The notes beneath the pieces were generated by a model that saw only the letters and a list, made by a program, of their open reading frames with translations, was not told the DNA's origin and made no database searches. The position numbers and the translations under genes are program-made. Positions 44,085 through 55,775 of a DNA stretch of 64,000 nt are shown piece by piece. This DNA comes from Macrosoma leucophasiata. Taxonomy: Eukaryota > Arthropoda > Insecta > Lepidoptera > Hedylidae. Each line of letters begins with the position of its first letter. Within the stretch, counting starts at the first letter, position 1. Location: the NCBI GenBank assembly GCA_036365455.1, contig JAWQUS010000022.1:2418001-2482000 (forward strand). The letters are read 5' to 3'.

Positions 44085-44335
44085 AAGAAACTTTGTATTG
44101 CCTCACAATGAAATAATGTGTCGAAAGTTTGATAGATACGGACTATTTGTATGGAAAAATGAAATTGTGGTTTTTACTATTTTCCTTCAATTTCTTCATA
44201 TTTTCTTATCTTTGAAACCTTCGATGGACTTCCAAAAATCATTCAAAGCCAAAATTAGCCAAATCGGTCCAGCCGTTTTCGAGTTTTAACGAGACTAACG
44301 AACAGCAATTGATTTTTATATTTTTATAGATAAGA
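44085..44335 (+). repeat. Family K tail
   Basis: Lacks the CTAGCTG start. The body from AAACTTTGTATTGCCTC is clear. Confidence 0.65.
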
Positions 44336-44875
44336 TATAGATAAAATCTTTACAGATATACTCGTATTAGGAAAAGTCATTAAAAGTTACCTGCAATTAT
44401 AAACTATATTAGGTAATGCATAGTAAACGTGGGACTTATTCTGGTTTCAAATTGAACAGGACCCCGCGTGAGAATGTAGAGATTTTTTTTTTTTCAAAAT
44501 CCATTAGTTATTTATTAGTAATGGTGCAGCAACTGTAATAAAATTTGTAGTTAGCCTGCTTAAACAAATCCTTAGTTTTATGTCATTAAGCTCCCAGAGA
44601 CACAAGTGGTTGGGGTAGAAAAGTAAAATTTTGTACAAATTAATCTTCTCGTGCAATACGATCACCGTCCCAATTGCAAAATAATGACTTTGAGTGTAAG
44701 ATAATGTCTGCAGCTTGTACTTTCTTTGATTATATACATTTTGATCTCATTCGAATTACCGGGATGTAACGGTATGTAATCGGACGAGTTACAAATTATT
44801 ATGTAGTTTACTGTCGACTTCCTTGGTACACGCAGTGGACGCGTCACACTAATTTGTGATATTTGTAAGTCAATT
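44336..44875. other. No gene seen
   Basis: No repeat or coding similarity recognised. Confidence 0.4.
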
Positions 44876-45082
44876 TTTTTTTCATACGCTTACACTCACA
44901 GCCCCACAGTAGGTATAAACTGTGGGTGCCGTTGTACACATAAAACACATACACAAACACCCAGACCCGAAACAAATATCTGTATGCCATACAAATATTA
45001 AATTTGTCCCAATGCGGGGGTCGAACCTGCGACCCTTCGGATTAAACGGTCATCTCCCACAGGTGGACTAACCGGGTCGTTA
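44876..45082 (-). repeat. Family D SINE
   Basis: Reverse copy. A small deletion in the GACACAGG part. Confidence 0.83.
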
Positions 45083-45361
45083 AAAAAAATACATTAGACT
45101 GTTGTTATTTTCTAATAATTAAATTGATTTGAAAAATATTTGTGTGACGTTTCACGTCTTCTGTCATGTTATTAACTGAAAGAGTGGTAAATTGACTTCT
45201 GGAAATTAGAACCGTGCTAACAAGGGCAAGGGCGTTACTCAAACAAAAGGCTAAGGCCGAATACTCAAACGTCACTCAATTTTATGCAACCCTCAAATGT
45301 GCGCTATCTCTATCGTTTGAACGTGTTTTATAAAGACAGAAGACTTTTAAGGGGAACCTTG
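45083..45361. other. No gene seen
   Basis: Unassigned AT-rich DNA. Confidence 0.35.
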
Positions 45362-46010
45362 AAAGAGGCGTATGGTGCTCTTATTTTATTTCATTTTCTT
45401 GGTGTATTTATAAGATATATTGAATAAAGTTGGTGGCATTTTGTTTGATAAAGGTTTATTACAGTGCCCGTGTATAGTGAAATAGAATAACAGTGCGAAA
45501 ACACGACCTTTCGGGTTGCCTCCAAAACTTCATTGTAAATGTTCTGGTAAAGTAGCCATCGCTTTACTCGAATAACTTGACTGTAACCCACTTGACTGAT
45601 ATACTTAATAAATAATTAACTGACTATATTATACTTACTTTAATGCTGCTTAAATAAATACGAAATATCGTTTTACTTGACACTGGCAATATGTGTACTT
45701 GCTGGTGGTAAAATTCAGTGTCGGAGCTCGCGGGCGCAGGCACCACCGCATTACCTAATATACTTGCCGCTAAATGGTAGTGTTCAGCACTATCGTGTTC
45801 CGGTCAGGTGGTAATGTACGGCCCTGTAATTTCCGGCACAGAGGCATAACACCTTAGGCCTTAGGAGTGGTAACGCATCTGCATTTTTACCTCTGGTCAT
45901 TGTGTGGGTGTCTATAGGCTGCAGTCATCACTTAACATCAATGTGAACTGTATGCTTGTTTGCCACTTTTAAAACATAAAAAAAAAAATAGCGATGCCAT
46001 AATAAAAAAA
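45362..46010 (-). repeat. Family M repeat split by A
   Basis: 45362-45701 then 45990-46010 (GCGATGCCAT) make one copy. The break is within ATATGTGTA / TAGCGATG. Confidence 0.65.
45702..45989 (+). repeat. Family A repeat, full length
   Basis: A forward copy with A-tail. No target duplication longer than 2-3 bp is evident. Confidence 0.9.
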
Positions 46011-46453
46011 AAAATAAATAAAAGACTCTTAAGTTCCACTTAGATTTAAGTGACGTTTGAGTATTTGACCACTAGTCTTCATTTTTCTTGTCAAAAAATT
46101 GCCGTACAGGGCCTTAAAACTCAAGTCGTTTCATGAGGAGTAAACTCCAAAACTTTAACTTGTAATACCTACTTGTTACTATATTCTTTAAAATGAGATA
46201 AGACCCCAAATATAGATAATTCAAAATATAAATATCAGTGTTCATGGCCTCCTTTCGCATTGAGATATTTTTTTTCTATATTATATGATATTGGGGTTTT
46301 TCCAAGTAGTTTAAAAATGTTTGCGATAAATCCAGACGCAACTAGTGAATTGATTTGCACATTAAATCTAATTTTAAGGCTCTATTACCCGGTGGGGTAG
46401 TTAGAGGTAAAAACACGCATTCAAGGATACATACGAACACCCATGATTCCACG
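46011..46453. other. No gene seen
   Basis: AT-rich. A degenerate family C scrap (GGTGGGGTAGTTAGAGG, about 46391) is the only feature. Confidence 0.35.
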
Positions 46454-46995
46454 GCATAGAGCAACACGGGCCACCGGCCGTGGCGGATCGGAGAGGAGTA
46501 GCCATATGCAGGCTTTCCCCTCTGTCAAAGTACAAGCACAAATAGATCTATGCCTGTCGCCTCGGAGTTTAAACGTATGCGTGAAATCGTAGTAATAGAC
46601 GATTTTTGCAGTTTTATGTGTAGTATTTTGTAGTTTTGAAGGTTTTGTAGCCGCTTGTAAAAGAGAGTATGGAACATTCTGTTGATTATTTTTAATATTA
46701 AGTATTTATGGACCATATTTTATTAAATTTTGTTTACTTTGACATGTTAATCAACGTATAAGTTGTTATTCGCTTTAATTTTATATTTTTAATTTGACCT
46801 ATCACAAGCAAATTCTATTATTTCCACGTGATTAAATGAATTTTTAAATTTAGATTTTTTTGAATTTTGTGTGTGTGTCACACGATTTTCCCCCCGCAAA
46901 AAATGACAGACTGTTTTGCATTGGTAATAAACGCTATGACTACTCCCCTCCAGTCCGCCGCGACCGGTCGTCCGTGTTGCTCTGTGACTTTAACC
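46454..46995 (+). mobile_element. Family H element split by P
   Basis: Best left end of the family: CATAGAGCAACACGGGCCAC. The right end is near 46985. It is interrupted at about 46612-46862. Confidence 0.7.
46612..46862 (-). repeat. Family P repeat nested in H
   Basis: Reverse copy of 15345-15588 (GTATGGAACATTCTG, GACCTATCACAAGC). Confidence 0.65.
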
Positions 46996-47196
46996 ACAAT
47001 ATCCTGGTTGGCCCAAAGATCGAGCGACCTCTCGGCCAAAAACCGGGTCGATCGTCTACAGTCGCGACATAACGATAATTATTATTTATTAATAATGCTA
47101 TTAAATAATGAGGTCAAGAAATAGATATATTGTTTATATAACACACCGGCCGCGACCCAAATTTTGCTGGGTAAATAGAATTTGAAAACAAGAACA

Positions 47197-47492
47197 TTTT
47201 TTTTTTTTTTTTTATGTAATTGTAGTGTCAAACAAGCATGCAGTTCACATTGATGTTTAGTGATGACTGCAGCCTATAGACACCCACACAATGACCAGAG
47301 GTCAAAATGCAGATGCGCTGCCACTCCTGAGGCCTAAGGTGTTATGGCCTCTGTGCCTGAAATTACAGGGCCGTACATTACCACCTGACCGGAACACGAT
47401 AGTGCTGAACACTAACATTTAGCGGCAAGTATATTAGGTAATGCGGTGGTGCCTACGCCCGCGAGCTCCGTCACTGGAGCTCTACCACCAGT
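47197..47492 (-). repeat. Family A repeat, full length
   Basis: T-run to ACCACCAGT, followed at once by a 14-bp A 5' end in the opposite sense (GGTGGTAGAGCT). Confidence 0.9.
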
Positions 47493-47539
47493 AATTGGTG
47501 GTAGAGCTGATTGGTTTAGAGGTTAGGGGCCGTCTTTAA

Positions 47540-47895
47540 AATACGTGCTAAAGTAAGTCTTTACTGACCTCCCCCCCTATTGTCACGCTGTGTCACACTA
47601 TCTGTGACCCCCCTAAAAATATTACGTCACAAAAAAGGTGGCCGGGAGCCATTCGGCTCCCTTTGTGAGTTGGGCCCGGTTGCGGGCGGCCGCCGGCGGG
47701 GTTGCGGATGTGTGCTAAAGCGTTCCCGCGACCCCGCCCCTGAGGGCGGACGAGTCGGAGCAACCAGGGGTTTTTAGTGGGTAGACGGACGTCTCTCTTT
47801 GTCCGGAGTCCCACATAACCCACCCCTCTCCCCAAGGGTGGGTATGCGTAACGCATTTTCCACTGGAGAAAAAAAAAAAAAAAAAAAAGAAAAAG
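47540..47895 (+). repeat. GC-rich block with poly(A), possible R1/Jockey-type LINE 3' end
   Basis: GC-rich and ending in an A-run of about 19 after CATTTTCCACTGGAG. It contains GTAGACGGACGTCTCTC. No reverse-transcriptase frame remains. Confidence 0.4.
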
Positions 47896-48401
47896 CTATG
47901 TGCCCACACCTCCAAAGTAGTTATATAATGATCAAATATGATCTATAAGGTCATGACTCATGGCAATTTTTTCCACGTAAGTAAAGATTTATTGGTCCAT
48001 AAAGGTCAAATTTTAGCTTAGTCATGTCAGTTAGAGGTCAATCCAACCTTGACTTTGATGGTTTAGAAATTCGCAATAATCAATAATGGTTGATTTATTA
48101 ATCATAAACATGTTATCTTTTTTACAACGTGGATTGATGGCGTAATAGTACGAAGGTTCCTGACGTGGTATGGACGTTTTTTTAGGATTCCGTAGTAAAT
48201 TAAATACGTAATAGTCGACTATTAAAAACTCGAAAATTTCGAACAACTCCATAGAAAATATTTTTTTTTCATTATAATTCTTACTCTGTAACTACACGGG
48301 GTCCGACGTGCACATGACCGATTTTTTTTTGAGATATAGAATCTACTAAAATCAAATACCCGTGCGAAGGAAGGGAAGGGAAGGAAATAATGATAAAAAA
48401 A
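47896..48401. other. No gene seen
   Basis: Short imperfect inversions around CAATAATCAATAATGG; nothing coding. Confidence 0.35.
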
Positions 48402-48690
48402 CGTAACATCACACCTGTAATCCTCGAAGGGGTAGGTCAAGCATACATGCAAACACCCACGACTTGCCGGTTACGTTTTGGCCCACGTAACAGGTGGCGA
48501 ACCTGTTGCCATCTCCGGGCACATTACCAAACTCCGAGGTACTGGGAAACTTCCAGAAAATGGAAAAATCCCAATAGAACCAGAGATAAATGATTTTATC
48601 CGTTATCTCTGATAGTCCCCGACCCAGGAATCGAACCCAGGACCCCCAGCGTAGCATTAGTGGCCTGCTACCACTACGCTACTGAAACAG
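48402..48690 (-). repeat. Family C SINE, internal deletion
   Basis: The GGTAAATGCATGCATTG part near the 3' end is missing. Confidence 0.85.
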
Positions 48691-48708
48691 TTAAAAAGAG
48701 AATAAATT

Positions 48709-48907
48709 AAATACGCTTACACACACAACCCCTCAACAGGTATAAACCTGTGTCGTGGGTGTCGTTGTACACACACAACACATGCACAAACACTTAGACC
48801 CGAAACAAATATCTGTAGGCCATACAAATATTCGTCCCGGTGCGGGGATCGAACCCGCGACCGTTCGAATCGAACGGCCATCACACCGCTGGACTAACCG
48901 GGTCGTC
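48709..48907 (-). repeat. Family D SINE
   Basis: Complete reverse copy with its B box intact. Confidence 0.85.
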
Positions 48908-48964
48908 GGAATTCTCTAAATTATTTTAAACTGAAAAAAACCTACTAATAAAGACAGAACCTTT

Positions 48965-49135
48965 TGCATGGCCCTGTAATTTCTGGCACAGAGGCATAAC
49001 ACCTTAGGCCTCAGGAGTGGTAACACATCTGCATTTTGACCTTAGTCTTAGTGTGGGTGTCTATAGGCTACAGTCATCACTTAATATCAATGTGAACTGC
49101 AAGCATGTTTGCCACTTTCATAACATTAAAAAAAT
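48965..49135 (+). repeat. Family A repeat, 5'-truncated
   Basis: From GGCCCTGTAATTTC to a short A-tail. Confidence 0.85.
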
Positions 49136-49342
49136 CCTTAAAAATTATCATTTTTACTGCCTTTGTACAATACGTATAGGAAGCAAAAATTCGCTTATTA
49201 AGCCGACCTAACTGAAGGTTGAAAAATATGAAGTCAATAAACAGGTTTTGGCACTGAAATTGTACCTAATTGACCCAATCGCTTACTGATAGGGATGTGC
49301 ATCTGTCAGCATTTTTTTAAATATCGATATTTATAAAATTGT

Positions 49343-49592
49343 GTGATGGTGGCAAATAAGCATGCAGTTTATTCATGTTATGTGAATGCAGCGGCGTATA
49401 ACATCGTCATAAAAACTTAAGTCAAAGTGTTGATAGAGCTAAGTTGTTTTACCTTTGTGACGAAACAGACTCTTATGTAATCATATCACGATAGTGTTGA
49501 ACATTACCATTTAGTGGCAGATTGATAGCGTGATGCGGTGGTGCCTGGTGCCTATGCCTTAGAGGTCCGATTCTGCGACTTTACCACCAGTA
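49343..49592 (-). repeat. Old, diverged family A copy
   Basis: Only blocks remain (GGCAAATAAGCATGCAG, CACGATAGTGTTGAACA, TTTACCACCAGT). Confidence 0.65.
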
Positions 49593-50400
49593 ATTCTTCA
49601 TCCATTTTGTTATGAAAATAAAATTGTTTAACTATACAAAACCAAAACGAGCAACGAGCACGCCACGGCCAAAAAAAACATTCAAACGTACTGTACATCT
49701 GTTTTTTTTTTTAGGTGTCGGTCTTTTACATAAATATAAAATAATATAAGTTTCAATAAGGTATCCGTTTGCTCATCAAAAAATAAATGCACATCGAGCT
49801 TACGAAAGAGAAAAGCTATGAGCTCTTACGCACACTACCAATGTGACGTTTCATAAAACATTTATTAAAAAAAAGTAATTTTCATAGAAAATAAAGCTCT
49901 TTTTTCACTTTTTTTCTCTCAAAAAAATGTTTCATTACATTTTGTTATGTTTGATAATTTAATTGATAAACTATGATTTCGGATAGTCAATAGAAAAATG
50001 GATGGAGAAAGATGTAAAAACTTAGGAAATATCGTAAAAAAAAGCAGCACGTCACGCGTATTTACTACAAAAATTAAATCATCAAAAAAAACCAAAGCTG
50101 GTAGGTCCCATTTAAGAGTAATTATCCTTAATTTTGAACAAATATTCGAAAAACGCCGAGCGGTCACTTATCCCTGGGACACATTGTATATTTAATAAAA
50201 AAAATAATTATCGATAATTTATCTGAAAAAATGTTTTTTTTTTCCGTTTTCTACATCCCTACTTACTGATACACATACTCGCAGAAATGTGGACACTCGA
50301 TACTTCCTGTATTTTCATCGACTTTCTCACTTTATTTTATACAGGTTGGCGTCAGAATAAAATATAAGTGATTAGGTACATATTTTACAAGTGGTTTTTA
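49593..50400. other. No gene seen
   Basis: AT-rich. Overlapping short frames at 49.9-50.2 kb on both strands show no family signature. Confidence 0.4.
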
Positions 50401-50677
50401 CTGGTGGTAGAGCTCCAGTGTTGAGCTCGCAGACGTAGGCATCGCATTACCTAATAATCCTAATATACTTGCCGCTAATGATAGTTCAGCACTATCGTGT
50501 TCCGGTCAGGTGGTAATGTACGGCCCTGTACTCGTAATTTCCGGCATAGAGGCATAACACCTTAGGCCTCAGGAGTGGCAACGCATCTGCATTTGTCTTT
50601 GTGTGGGCTATTGTATAGGCTGCAGTCATACTTGTTTGCCACTTTTATAGGTTTATTCCCGTTGTAACATAAAAAAA
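50401..50677 (+). repeat. Family A repeat
   Basis: Forward copy with a few small deletions and an inserted ACTCGT near 50530. Confidence 0.85.
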
Positions 50678-50867
50678 CAAACCTTCTGTTTTCTTACTTC
50701 CGATATCATTCTGTATGTGATACTTTTACCTGTTATGAGTATATCAAAATTGTCATGAGCTTAAATACGTCACGCGATCACTTTCTCGTTTTGTGTTAAT
50801 GTAAAAAAACCGGTCGAGTGTAAATTTCCAAAACTGCAATTGATGCTTTTTAACTCAAGTCATACTG

Positions 50868-51083
50868 CGGACACTCCGCCAAAATTCCATACAAACGCTT
50901 AATTTGGTCTCTATTACACAGATATCAATCAGTCACATGTATTTATATGTGCACCTGTGTGCGTAGCACATAGGGATTACCAAACGTCGCCGATTAAAGG
51001 GGAGGAGGTTGGGTGAGGCGGGGAAATCGGGCGGGACGTCGAAGTGTCCATTCTATACGTAGTATTATTACATAGTCTCTGCC
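50868..51083 (+). repeat. Family N repeat
   Basis: The upstream block CCATACAAACGCTTAATTTGG is shared with 3.45 kb. Confidence 0.65.
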
Positions 51084-51084
51084 G

Positions 51085-51352
51085 GAGGGGAGTAGCTTTC
51101 CCCTCTGAAAGTTCTAAAGTACAAGCACAAGTGGTCCGATGCCTGTCGCCTTGGTGTTTAAATGTGTGCGTGTAATTGTTTCTGTATTTTGTTAAAGTCA
51201 TGGTGTGAGTGTCGTAGCAATAGACGATTTTTGTTGTGTGTGTGTCACACGTATTTCCTCCTGCAAAAAATGACAGACTGTTTTGCATCGGTAATAAACG
51301 TTATGGCTACTCTCCTCCGGTCCGCCGCGGCCGGTGGCCCGTGTTGCTCTAT
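51085..51352 (+). mobile_element. Family H element lacking its left terminus
   Basis: Starts at GGAGGGGAGTAGC, directly after family N. Right end GCCCGTGTTGCTCTATG intact. Confidence 0.65.
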
Positions 51353-51389
51353 GAACTCAAGTACCTACTTACGTACAATATTATCTAAA

Positions 51390-51629
51390 TATATAAAAAT
51401 CAATTGCTGTTCGTTAGTCTAGCTAAAACTCGAGAACGGCTGGACCGATTTGGCTAATTTTCGTTTTGAATGATTTTTGGAAATCCAGGGAAGGTAAGAA
51501 AATATGAAGAAATTGAAATAGTAAAAAACCACAATTTTATTTTCCCATACAAATAGTCCGTATCTATCAAACCTTTGACACATTATTTCATTCTGAGGCA
51601 ATACGAAGTTTGCCGGGTCAGCTAGTCTT
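51390..51629 (-). repeat. Family K tail
   Basis: Reverse copy ending AGTTTGCCGGGTCAGCTAG. Confidence 0.7.
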
Positions 51630-51777
51630 TAAATAGATAATTAAAATGGAAAAAAAAGGGGATGGAGAATCTTTATTTGTAACAACAACTTAGATCTAAG
51701 TAAAACTAAGAACACAAAATCATGATTGTTACAAAAAGGTCCCCAATTCAGCGTTAGATCAAATCTGTAAAATTTAT

Positions 51778-52006
51778 TTCATTTTAAAGAAAAATGGAAA
51801 GAAAAATTTGACTTCAGGCGAGACTCGAACTCGCGGGCTACTGGGAATCTAGTCCAGCCGCTCTTCCAATTGAGCTACTGAAGTCCTAAATTGTACCCAG
51901 TAGGCCGCGAGTTCGAGTCTCGCCTGAAGTCAAATTTTTCTTTCCATTTTTCTTTAATATAAAATATATTTCACAAGCATGTGTTAATGCGAAATAAGAT
52001 AAAAAC
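51778..52006. mobile_element. Family E inverted partial dimer with 16-bp target duplication
   Basis: AATCTGTAAAATTTAT flanks at 51762-51777 and 52007-52022. The insert is a reversed tRNA-like core (about 51813-51887), a short joint (TAAATTGTA), then a forward half-core starting at CCCAGTAGGCC and the forward 3' flank ending AAAACA. Confidence 0.92.
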
Positions 52007-52171
52007 AATCTGTAAAATTTATAAAAAACCCTTTAAGTTAATATTTAATGGTTTATTAGATTATGTCATGGATATAAATATATTGTTTTGTTCCCAATAT
52101 AGGTATTAATCGTCAAAACAACATTACATAATATGCGTAATATTTTTAGGACCACTTCCTTATAAAACTAC

Positions 52172-52355
52172 TAGCGGCCCGCCCCGGCTTCGCCCGCGCT
52201 GCTCTGCTCCTATTAGTCATAGCGTAATGTAAGCTATCCTATCTCTCAAGTTGGATCGAACTGCACATGGTGTGCGAATTTCATTATAATCGGTTGAGTG
52301 GTTTAGGAGTCCATTGAGGACAAACATTGTGACACGAGATTTATATATATTAAGA
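52172..52355 (+). repeat. LINE tail (L-like)
   Basis: GGCCCGCCCCGGCTTCGCCC to GAGATTTATATATATTAAG. Confidence 0.5.
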
Positions 52356-52552
52356 TGGTTCTATTTTTATATTTGGAACACTGTCGAACATTATGTTTAT
52401 TATACCGGTTTTTTAACAATATTTATAGAGACATCATAATTGATATAATAATTTACAGAATTAGTTAACATTATTATGTGTTTTCTGACTTAGAATATTT
52501 TATTTACCTATTACATAAGTTAACGCTTTTTTTCATTAATATTTAATACTAG

Positions 52553-52735
52553 CTGTTGCTCGCGGCTTCGCCCGCGTGGATTTCGTTTTATAAACGACTA
52601 AGTAGCCTATGTTCTTTCTCAAAGTCAGCTCTATCTGTGTACCAAATTTTATTAAAATCAGTTCAGTTGTTTGGACGTGAAAAGGTAACAGACAGACAGA
52701 CAGACAGACAGAGTTACTTTCGCATTTATTAATAA
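52553..52735 (+). repeat. Family L tail
   Basis: GCTGTTGCTCGCGGCTTCGCC, then (ACAG)n. Confidence 0.6.
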
Positions 52736-52757
52736 AAATATATATATATATTAATAA

Positions 52758-52933
52758 AAAAAAAAAAGTATATGGCCTCCCTTAGTGAGTTACCCTGCGT
52801 ACCAGTATCCCCTTCTATAGAACACGCCCCCGACGCTTCGGGGGCAGATAGGCCCGGGGAATAAGGACTTCCTCGACCCCCGAACCATCCCCTTCCTCTG
52901 TTACGCTTCACGTGCGGAGGGAGGGATGATGAT
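52758..52933 (+). repeat. Family O repeat, reference copy
   Basis: CACGCCCCCGACGCTTCGGG and GGAGGGAGGGATGATGAT. Preceded by A/T-rich DNA. Confidence 0.65.
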
Positions 52934-53079
52934 TATTCGTTCCGCATTTATAATATTAGTAGGGATTATAAAATATTCGTGTCACAGTGTTCGTAACAAT
53001 ACTCCTTATGAAACTTTGTGTGTGTATTTGGCAGGTATGTAGGTATGAGAATCGGTATACCTACTGTTATACGCAAGTT

Positions 53080-53310
53080 CAGTCATCACTGAACATCAAT
53101 GTGAACTGCATGCTTGTTTGCCATTTTGTATGTATGTATCTTCACGCCAGGTCCCTAACGGGGTAGGCAGAGAGCGTAGAGCGCCAGATATCCCGGTTCA
53201 GACAAACCTCTCGTGCCTCGTCTACCTTCATCATTCTCTTCATACATGCACGCCGATTCCTACATAATTGCCATTTGCCATTTTCATTACATAAAAATAC
53301 ATTTTCATAC
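53080..53310 (+). repeat. Family A 3' fragment split by LINE F
   Basis: 53080-53127 and 53274-53310 (ending ACATAAAAATAC). Confidence 0.75.
53128..53273 (-). repeat. Short LINE F insertion with target duplication
   Basis: 146 bp covering only the very 3' end of LINE F. TTTGCCATTTT flanks at 53117-53127 and 53274-53284. Confidence 0.85.
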
Positions 53311-53593
53311 AAAATGCAACTCGGATGTAGTTAAATGTTTTGTTCCCGAAGGCCATATTAACGCAACTTTGGGTTTTTGGATTGCTATTATTTATAACTT
53401 TAGGTCATCTAGATTTCTGGTTTTCAACAAGGTATTTCCTCGATATAAAACTAATGAATCATTTTTAAAGACTGGGGACGTTGAACGGTGGAGTCGGACT
53501 GGACGTGGCACTTTGGGCTTAATTTCTTAGTTGTGCTTTACACATAAATATTTTTTAAAAAGGTGTCATTCATGTAAGATTAGAAAGGTGGTG
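53311..53593. other. No gene seen
   Basis: A 105-codon frame crosses here but mixes repeat sequence with unmatched DNA; no family signature. Confidence 0.35.
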
Positions 53594-53716
53594 CGATGTA
53601 ACTCACTGACTGACATACCTACTTATTAAATAATTGACTGACTATATTATACTAACTTTTACGCTGCTTAAATAAATACGAAATATCGTTTTACTTGACA
53701 CGGGCAATATGCGTAA
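53594..53716 (-). repeat. Family M partial
   Basis: AATACGAAATATCGTTTTAC and GACACGGGCAATATGCG. Confidence 0.6.
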
Positions 53717-53827
53717 TAGTAATTTATTAAGAGAGTTGTATATCTGATCATCTCTAGATACATCAAGACCTTCAAGTGACATTATTTCTAGAATAATCTA
53801 AAAGTCTTTATTTATTTATATTGTCAA

Positions 53828-54135
53828 CTGCCTCGGTAGCCTAGTGGTAGCAGGCCACTACTACTACGCTGAGGTCCTGGGTTCGATTCCCGGGTAGGGG
53901 GTTATCAGAGATAATGGTGAAAAAGCCTTTATCTCTGGTTCTATTGGGATTTTTCCATTTTCTGGAAATTTCCCAGTACCTCAAAGTTTGGTAATGTGCC
54001 CGGAGATGTCAACAGGCTCGCCACCTGTTACATGGGCCAAAACGTAACCGGCGAATCGTGAGTGTTTGCATGTATGCTTGAATGCATGCATTTACCTCTG
54101 CCTACCCCTTCGGGGATTACAGGCGTGAAGTTACG
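53828..54135 (+). repeat. Family C SINE
   Basis: Differs from 37.55 kb at very few positions. Confidence 0.88.
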
Positions 54136-54702
54136 TATAAACGTAATTAGGCGATACAAGGCGGATCAATAAAATTTCAATACTTAAAACTATCGCAACT
54201 AGACCTTGGGAGCACACGGGGGTATATTGTGGACAGGAACGTTGCAGTTTGTGTTTCCATTGACTAGTGTATGGCGTCATTTTTAAAGAAACGGCGTAAG
54301 ATTAAGATGCCGTGCAGATGCAGCGTATGCTTGTCCCATAAAAAACTTTTTCGTACAAATTGCACATATTCGTGAATTACACCGAAGAAAAAAAAACAAA
54401 GAAAAGAAAAAAAATATTTAGACAGACAGCACGGAGACATAAACAAACAAAGTAAAAAAAAAACGAAAATAATTAACAAACAACACATATATACCTATAC
54501 ATTAAAAAAAAAAAAACAAGGGTGGAATTACGTCTCATGGCTGATCGAAAAGGGTGCTCAGATCAGCTTCATGTCGATTAGAAGATATATCTAATCGACG
54601 CTGGTTTTCGTCTGGGACCCAGTGCTGTACGGATGTCAGTCAGCTACAAGAGTGTGTACCTTTAATAAATTTAATATATATATATATATATTTTTTTTAA
54701 TA
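54136..54702. other. No gene seen
   Basis: A-rich tracts (54.38-54.52 kb) and unmatched DNA; a (TA)n run at 54.67 kb. Confidence 0.4.
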
Positions 54703-54857
54703 AAATACGCTTACACTCACAGCCCCACAGTAGATATAAACCTGTGTCGTGGGTGCCGTTGTACACATACAACACATACACAAACACCCAGACCCGAAAC
54801 AAATATCTGTAGGCCATACAAACATTTGTCCCGATGCGGGGATGGAACCCGCAGCGT
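54703..54857 (-). repeat. Family D SINE, head-truncated
   Basis: Ends inside the B box (GATGGAACCCGC); the tRNA-like 5' half is lost. Confidence 0.8.
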
Positions 54858-54947
54858 TTATATAAAAAACATATCACCTAATATTAATTAATACATTGAA
54901 TAACATAATATTTTGTGTTGCACCGCGTCGCTTCAGTATAAATGACG

Positions 54948-55398
54948 CCTTAGGGACTACTCTTTACTACTGTACCAGCATCCCTTTTTTTTATGTTATA
55001 AAAGTGGCAAACAAGCGTGCAGTTCACATTGATGTTAAGTGATGACTGCAGCCTATAGACACCCACACAACGACCAGACGTCAAAATGCAGATGCGCTGC
55101 CACTCCTGAGGCATTAGGTGTGTGCCTCTATGCCGGAAATTACAGAGCCGTACATTACCACCTGACCGGAACACGATAGTGCTGAACACTGTGCACGTAT
55201 ACTAGCGGCAAGTATATTAGGTAATGCGGTGGTGCCTACGCCCGCGAGCTCCGTCACTGGAGCTCTACCACCAGTATCCCTACAAGGATCACGCCCCCGA
55301 CGTTTCGGGGGCAGATAGGCCCGGGGAATGCCTCGATCCCCGAACCATCCCCCCCTCTCTGTTGCGCATAACGCGCGGAGGGAGGGATGATGATTAGT
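54948..55398 (+). repeat. Family O repeat split by A
   Basis: 54948-54984 (ACTGTACCAGCATCCC) and 55276-55398. Confidence 0.7.
54985..55275 (-). repeat. Family A repeat nested in O
   Basis: Flanked by CATCCCT and TATCCCT, a possible short target duplication. An 8-10 bp insertion lies near 55195. Confidence 0.88.
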
Positions 55399-55406
55399 CA
55401 GTAGCA

Positions 55407-55690
55407 GGGACTACTCACATTTATTCAGCTCCATTCGCGTTTCGCTGAACGATTTTGGTAACACTTATCCTCGCTGAATGCGGCTGAACAGCGCTGAACG
55501 CGACAAATCAGCGCTGTACTCTATTTACAGCACTCGCATGATAAAAAACACATTTGTCATAATTTTATATTCGTTTGCCGCGGAAACAAAATAGACGCGG
55601 AAAGCTGAACGGATGCGTACGTGTCTCAATACAAAATGTTTGTTTTCTATGGACATAAGGCGAATTGAGCTGAAAAGCGTAAGTACTCCC
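55407..55690. mobile_element. Probable MITE with GGGA termini
   Basis: 284 bp. Ends GGGACTACTCACATTTATTC and the reverse complement of AGCGTAAGTACTCCC are imperfect inverted repeats continuing into CAGCTC. The body has repeated GCTGAAC words. No ORF. Confidence 0.5.
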
Positions 55691-55697
55691 TTTGAGT

Positions 55698-55775
55698 CCC
55701 AAGGAGCTTGAGGGTGTAGAGACCACCGCATTACCTAATTTATCTGCCGCGAAATTGTAGTGTTCTGAAGTTTCG
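55698..55775 (+). repeat. Diverged family A 5' fragment
   Basis: ACCACCGCATTACCTAATTT and TGTAGTGTTC only. Confidence 0.6.

Noticed and set aside
19867..54135. tRNA genes at the heads of families C and D
   Set aside because: B boxes are good but the anticodon arms and acceptor stems do not close into a proper tRNA, and the sequences continue into SINE bodies with target duplications.
42462..54891. Recurrent peptide CTHTTHTQTPRPETNICRPY
   Set aside because: Reverse-strand translation of SINE family D.
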